Shown here one piece after another: positions 42,423-46,295 of a stretch of 46,295 nt of DNA. A program made the translations under genes and the position numbers. Source of the DNA: SAR202 cluster bacterium Io17-Chloro-G4 (GTDB lineage Bacteria > Chloroflexota > Dehalococcoidia > Lucifugimonadales > UBA3495). The notes beneath the pieces are model-generated. The model searched no databases and had not been told where the DNA came from. It saw only the letters and a program-made list of their open reading frames with translations. Every line of letters starts with the position of its first letter. Position 1 is the first letter of the stretch. The stretch lies in assembly GCA_002816455.1 (NCBI GenBank), contig MUCR01000055.1, positions 1-46,295 on the forward strand. The letters run 5' to 3'.

Positions 42423-43677
42423 AACGTTGAATTCCCCCTTGGACGTATCCGTCGCTGTCGGCCAACTCCATTACGTTGGCCCTAATCGGTCCCGAAAGCC
42501 ACGTCTCCGATGCTTTGATGTATTCAGGATACACCGGCAACCTGGGCTTCAGTTCAAACCCTTTAAATGCAGTGCGGTCCCTTAATTGGTTCAACCCCGG
42601 CCAAGGCGCCTCCGGATTCACGTAGTCTATGGTTAACGGCGAAACGCCCCCCCAGTCATTGATCCCTGCGTCGAGATAAATTTCGTAGTCGTCGGCGCTC
42701 AAATTGGGCGGGACTTGAACGTTCATTTCCGGTCCTAGCAGCAGCCGGGCCACGGCTACGGTCCAGAGCAGTTCCTCGGTTTCGGCGTCGGGAGAACCGC
42801 CCATGGGTGTTTCCGGTTTCGCACGGAAGTTTTGCACTATTACTTCCTGCACGTGCCCAAAGGCGGAGTGAAGCCGCCGGATCGCCAGCAATGCATCAAT
42901 TCGCTCTTGGCGAGTTTCCCCAATTCCTATGAGGATACCCGTCGTGAAGGGGACGCGCAACTCCCCTGCTAACTCTATCGTGCGCAGCCTCACTCTAGGA
43001 CGCTTGCTAGGAGCGAACTCGTGGGGGCCGCCCACTTCATACAATTTCTCGCTGGTGCTTTCCAGCATCAGCCCCATGGACGGATTATACGGTTGGAGGC
43101 TGGCCAACTCCCTTCGGCTCATGGTGCCGGGATTGGCGTGGGGCAACATTAAAGTTTCCTCGGCGACCAACTTGCAAATGTGGGCCAAATAATCCAGCGT
43201 CGTCGAAAATCCTCTCCGCCCTAGCCACTCTTGGGCCTCAGGGTACCGCTGCTCTGGACGTTCGCCCAGTGTGAACAGGGCCTCGGTGCAACCCAATCGC
43301 TGCCCCGCCATGGCGACATCCAATACTTCCTCTGGAGTCATGAAGATATTAGCCCCGGCGGCGGTAGGGTCTTGACGGAAAGTGCAGTAACCACAAAAGT
43401 CACGGCAGAGCCGGGTCAAGGGTATAAAAACCTTGGGGGAGAAGGTTACTGTATTTCCTTTACCTTGGTCCCGAAGCTGGGCTGCTGCGGCGCAAAGGTC
43501 TTTGAGGCGGCTGGCATCTACGCCCACCAACGTGGCCAACTCCTCTGTGCCGATGGTCTCGCCGCGGGCCACGGCATCCAGCAGTTCGTCCAAAGGAAAC
43601 GCAGGCGAGTCCCCCGTTTCGACACTTCTACCGGCGCCATCCCTGCGAAGGGCGGTCCCGGACTCCAGGATTTTCAA
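42409..43677 (-). CDS. cofG: Fo synthase subunit 1, CofG (radical SAM)
   Basis: This 422-aa radical SAM enzyme supplies the second half of Fo synthase. The cluster motif is Cys91, Cys95, Cys98 (LCRDFCGYCTF), followed by EALFTLGERPEQR and HANPGTMS, which are CofG features; TGILIGIGET and INDWGGVSPLT lie downstream. About 80 N-terminal residues precede the radical SAM core, longer than in many archaeal members. The start is a TTG at 43677, with no strong Shine-Dalgarno. It is the first gene of the F420 block, with a candidate promoter and tandem repeat upstream. Confidence 0.95.
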   Translation of the reverse strand: MKILESGTALRRDGAGRSVETGDSPAFPLDELLDAVARGETIGTEELATLVGVDASRLKDLCAAAAQLRDQGKGNTVTFSPKVFIPLTRLCRDFCGYCTFRQDPTAAGANIFMTPEEVLDVAMAGQRLGCTEALFTLGERPEQRYPEAQEWLGRRGFSTTLDYLAHICKLVAEETLMLPHANPGTMSRRELASLQPYNPSMGLMLESTSEKLYEVGGPHEFAPSKRPRVRLRTIELAGELRVPFTTGILIGIGETRQERIDALLAIRRLHSAFGHVQEVIVQNFRAKPETPMGGSPDAETEELLWTVAVARLLLGPEMNVQVPPNLSADDYEIYLDAGINDWGGVSPLTIDYVNPEAPWPGLNQLRDRTAFKGFELKPRLPVYPEYIKASETWLSGPIRANVMELADSDGYVQGGIQRYAGN

Positions 43678-43708
43678 ATCTATAAAGCTCGCTTCAGGTT
43701 GGAAAACA

Positions 43709-43734
43709 GTAAATTCCCAGAGTGAATTCCCAGA
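43709..43734. repeat. 13-bp tandem repeat upstream of cofG
   Basis: GTAAATTCCCAGA (43709-43721) and GTGAATTCCCAGA (43722-43734) abut and differ at one position. They lie 32-57 nt upstream of the cofG start, downstream of the candidate promoter, and so could be a regulatory binding site for the F420 block or a leader element. Confidence 0.55.
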
Positions 43735-43767
43735 AAGAAACGACCCATTCTCGATACTAGTTGAAAT

Positions 43768-43797
43768 ATTGTAGCCCTAGAGTCCCGCGCAAGGCAA
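43768..43797 (-). promoter_or_regulatory. Candidate promoter of the F420 gene block
   Basis: On the minus strand, TTGCCT (43792-43797), an 18-nt spacer and TACAAT (43768-43773) match 4 of 6 and 5 of 6 consensus positions. Transcription would begin near 43761, upstream of the tandem repeat and cofG. Confidence 0.4.
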
Positions 43798-43930
43798 ATG
43801 GGTTGCTGCCAGCGTAACGATTTCAGGCGATAAATTGTCGGCGGAAGGGTGTAGCGCCGGAACGACGAGGATGCGGCGAGCGCGTTTGCTGCGAAGTGCG
43901 AAATGGGAGCTGAGGCTGAGACTTCTGGGC

Positions 43931-44959
43931 TTAGAAGCCGGACAACCTGGCTTGGTCGTTGGGGTCCAACTTGGCGTACGGACGACCCAGGTAATCATGG
44001 GCCAGCTTGGTGGCGACCCGGCCGCGGGGCGTGCGCTCTATGAAGCCTAACTGCAACAAGTACGGTTCCCAAACGTCCATTATGGTGTCGGCATCCTCAT
44101 TTATAGAGGCCGCCAGCGTGTCCAGCCCCACGGGTCCGCCGGAGAATTTGTCTATGATGCTTTCTAACAACCGGCGGTCAGACGAATCCAGCCCCAACTC
44201 ATCAACCTGAAGCTGAGCCAAAGCATCCCTGGCAACGGTCCCAGTGACGCTGTTGTCCGCCTTTACCAAGGCAAAGTCCCTGGAGCGCTTTAGCAGTCTG
44301 TTGGCGATTCTGGGAGTGCCACGGGAGCGGGAGGCGATTTCTTTAATCCCTTGCTGATCGGTTTCAACATCCAAAATCCTGGCTGACCGTTGGACAATCA
44401 CCTTCATGTCGGAGGTGTCGTAATACTCCAACCGGAAAACCGAGCCGAACCGGTCTCGCAGTGGGGCAGATATCATGGAATACCGGGTGGTGGCGCCGAT
44501 GAGGGTGAAGGGGTTTATCCGCAAATTGACGTTACGGGCCGCCAATCCTTTGCCGACCATCCAGGACAAGAAGAAGTCCTCCATCGCCGAGTAAAGAACC
44601 TCTTCTACTACCCGGTTCAGGCGATGCACCTCATCGATAAACAGCACGTCTCCGCGCTGCAAGCTGGTCAAAATGGCGGCCATATCCCCGGCCCGCTCCA
44701 CCGCCGGGCCAGAGGTGACCCTGATCTCCACGCCCATTTCCTGAGCGATTATGTGGGCTAGGGTGGTCTTTCCCAGACCTGGCGGTCCGTAGATAATCAC
44801 ATGGTCTAAAGATTCGTCTCGAATCTTGGAGGCTTGAATCGCGATGCTGAGGTTATCTTTTGTCTGATTTTGGCCTACAAAGTCTTCTAGTCGCCTGGGA
44901 CGTAGCGACAGGTCTTGGTCTTCTTCTTGAACCGCTCCCGAGACTAGGCGCTCGGTCAT
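43931..44959 (-). CDS. ruvB: Holliday junction branch migration ATPase RuvB
   Basis: This 342-aa AAA+ motor drives Holliday junction migration with RuvA. Walker A is GPPGLGKT (58-65), Walker B is at 107-113 (LFIDEVH), and the sensor and arginine-finger region reads PLRDRFG. The C-terminal winged-helix domain ends LIGRP-type as [14 protein letters not shown]. The ATG at 44959 is chosen because AGGGG lies 4 nt upstream; longer readings begin with GTG or ATG inside or before that Shine-Dalgarno. No ruvA or ruvC is nearby. Confidence 0.96.
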   Translation of the reverse strand: MTERLVSGAVQEEDQDLSLRPRRLEDFVGQNQTKDNLSIAIQASKIRDESLDHVIIYGPPGLGKTTLAHIIAQEMGVEIRVTSGPAVERAGDMAAILTSLQRGDVLFIDEVHRLNRVVEEVLYSAMEDFFLSWMVGKGLAARNVNLRINPFTLIGATTRYSMISAPLRDRFGSVFRLEYYDTSDMKVIVQRSARILDVETDQQGIKEIASRSRGTPRIANRLLKRSRDFALVKADNSVTGTVARDALAQLQVDELGLDSSDRRLLESIIDKFSGGPVGLDTLAASINEDADTIMDVWEPYLLQLGFIERTPRGRVATKLAHDYLGRPYAKLDPNDQARLSGF

Positions 44960-45203
44960 AGCTCCCCTCATCACCACAACTTTTGTCTAAAACGATTCTA
45001 GGCTAGGGCCAAATCACCGTCAAGGAATAGCAGTCACCGATTCAGCGGGTCTTAAATGCCGAATTGGTAACTCTTCTGTCTGCTTCTCCAATGGATGTAT
45101 CGAATTGGCGACGGGCACATCGTATGAGCCGTGGTATTATCCGTTAGGGGCGCCTACGGCCAGTTCTTTGTTTAACCGAGGCACTAATAGATGGGAGCCA
45201 AAA

Positions 45204-46256
45204 ATGAAATTCGGCCTATTCCAGTCGGTCCAGCTACCCGAACCTAAACAACAGGTTAGGTACTATCAGGACGCTCTGGAGCAGGTGCTTCGGGCCGAGC
45301 AATTGGGCTACCATTCTGTCTGGGTAACCGAGCACCATTTTTCTAGGCACGGCATCGTCTCGGCGACTTTGTCCTTTTTGGCTTACTTAGCTGGCGTGAC
45401 CAAGACCATGCGCCTGGGCACCGGCGTCGCCGTGCTGCCCTTTCACAATCCCATACAACTGGCCGAGCAGGCAGCTACAGTTGACCTGCTTAGCGGCGGC
45501 AGACTGGATTTCGGCATCGGCCGGGGTTTCCAGTGGGGTGAGTTCCACAAGCTGAACATCCCGATGGACGAGGCTAGCCGCCGCTTCGAAGAATCAATGG
45601 ACGTGGTCATCAAGGCGTGGACTTCCGAGGAGCCTTTTGACCATGCCGGAGAGTTCTGGACTTTCAACGACATGACGGTGCATCCACGGCCGGTGCAAAA
45701 TCCTTACCCACCGGTGTGGGTCGCCGCAGCCAGCCCCACCAGCGTGGAACGGGTGGCTCACCACGACTGGAACCTGCTCATTGGCCAAGGAGAGCCCTTC
45801 ACCCAGGTTGGCGAACAGGTCGAAATCTACCGGACTGCGTTGGGCGAAGCGGGGTGGCACTACGACCCAGGCAGGGTCGTGGCGGCCAGGCCTATGTACA
45901 CAGCAGCCACGGAAGAGCAAGCACGGCGGGATACGGAAGCGCCTTTTATGTGGTTCAAGCAGACCGGCCAGGAAGTGGGGGCGCCACCGGAAAACCGGGT
46001 GGAGTTGCTTCCTGAAGAGTTCTGGGCCTACCGCACCCGCTTTTCCAGAGACGTAACCTTCAATTACGACGAAATGTTCGAAAATGTTGCTCTTTTCGGC
46101 GATCCGGACCAGGTAGCGGACCACATTCAAATCTTGCGGGATTCGGGCGTGGAGAACTTAATATTTTTCATCAACTACGGTGGAATCGAAAACCGGAAGG
46201 TCCTAGACTCCCTGGAGCTCTTTGCCAAAGAAGTCATGCCGCGTTTTGCTGACTAG
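45204..46256 (+). CDS. LLM class luciferase-like monooxygenase
   Basis: This 350-aa flavin monooxygenase has the bacterial luciferase-like TIM barrel, with KFGLFQSVQLPEP, YHSVWVTEHHFSRHG and LGTGVAVLPFHNPIQLAEQ, and GRLDFGIGRGFQWGEF, all typical of the FMN-type LLM group with an alkanal-like pocket. It is only distantly similar to the 38263 LLM gene. The ATG at 45204 is chosen because GGGAG lies 6 nt upstream; the longer reading to 45105 has no family similarity. Its substrate is unknown. A GCAGAG repeat follows. Confidence 0.93.
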   Translation: MKFGLFQSVQLPEPKQQVRYYQDALEQVLRAEQLGYHSVWVTEHHFSRHGIVSATLSFLAYLAGVTKTMRLGTGVAVLPFHNPIQLAEQAATVDLLSGGRLDFGIGRGFQWGEFHKLNIPMDEASRRFEESMDVVIKAWTSEEPFDHAGEFWTFNDMTVHPRPVQNPYPPVWVAAASPTSVERVAHHDWNLLIGQGEPFTQVGEQVEIYRTALGEAGWHYDPGRVVAARPMYTAATEEQARRDTEAPFMWFKQTGQEVGAPPENRVELLPEEFWAYRTRFSRDVTFNYDEMFENVALFGDPDQVADHIQILRDSGVENLIFFINYGGIENRKVLDSLELFAKEVMPRFAD

Positions 46257-46268
46257 GGTTTAATTTTT

Positions 46269-46295
46269 CACCGCAGAGGCGCAGAGAACGCAGAG
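46269..46295. repeat. GCAGAG-type dispersed repeat at the window end
   Basis: Repeated GCAGAG units just after the LLM gene run to the end of the window and may continue beyond. The sequence matches the reverse complement of 16627-16652. Confidence 0.6.

Noticed and set aside
43777-43998. 73-aa minus-strand ORF beyond ruvB
   Set aside because: It overlaps ruvB out of frame and has no Shine-Dalgarno; I see no recognisable product in the gap.
45594-46130. 178-aa minus-strand ORF
   Set aside because: It lies wholly antisense to the LLM monooxygenase gene and shows no family features.
1-46295. CRISPR array, prophage or insertion sequence
   Set aside because: No regularly spaced repeats, no phage structural genes and no transposase or integrase were seen on either strand.

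Overview
The window (about 46.3 kb, moderately GC-rich) carries 43 protein genes I can support, two tRNA genes and a set of short dispersed palindromic repeats. I see no rRNA, CRISPR array, prophage or transposase. The mix points to a free-living bacterium of the Chloroflexota, most likely a SAR202-like or other Dehalococcoidia lineage: separate cofG and cofH with cofD and cofC for coenzyme F420, two luciferase-like (LLM) monooxygenases, a molybdenum hydroxylase, a futalosine-pathway MqnA/MqnD-like protein, class I aldolase, frequent GTG/TTG starts behind good Shine-Dalgarno sites, and TGTCAT..TGAGC..GCGAAG-type intergenic repeats. The taxonomic call is inference from gene content only.

Layout. 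62-3729 (minus): a three-subunit molybdenum hydroxylase in the order FAD, 2Fe-2S, Mo subunit. 3730-4316: a divergent intergenic region with a 13-bp tandem repeat. 4317-6457 (plus): two paralogous DUF1326 proteins and a DUF2182 membrane protein, closed by a strong terminator; this is the best candidate for an undescribed system. 6528-8991 (minus): an unrecognised 172-aa protein, two VOC proteins and a PanE-like reductase. 9234-12808 (plus): DUF35 OB-fold/Zn-ribbon protein, SDR, AhpD-like protein and a ThDP enzyme. 13095-14744 (minus): MTHFR-like and MqnA/D-like proteins. 15102-16556 (plus): a secreted gluzincin protease with a sorting-type tail. 16665-20274 (minus): a dipeptide-type ABC importer without ATPases. 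20602-20775: tRNA-His and tRNA-Arg.

21068-25391: an MFS transporter, a 73-aa ORF, an isochorismatase-fold hydrolase with a RidA homologue, a small membrane protein and a Nudix hydrolase. 25541-33977 (plus): an Lhr-type helicase, a DUF255 thioredoxin-fold protein and aspS. 34130-36166 (minus): fructose-bisphosphate aldolase and fructose-1,6-bisphosphatase. 36575-37423 (plus): a membrane zinc-ribbon/TPR protein. 37456-43677 (minus): the F420 block cofG-cofH-cofD-cofC, then an LLM oxidoreductase and fabI. 43931-44959 (minus): ruvB. 45204-46256 (plus): a second LLM monooxygenase.

How the genes fit together. The F420 block makes the deazaflavin that the downstream LLM enzyme probably uses. The Mo hydroxylase, VOC, SDR, ThDP, isochorismatase/RidA and LLM genes suggest a metabolism built on oxidising varied organic compounds, supported by peptide uptake and an extracellular protease. 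The adjacent aldolase and FBPase form a gluconeogenic pair. Gene ends are often marked by hairpins or repeat elements of at least four sequence families.
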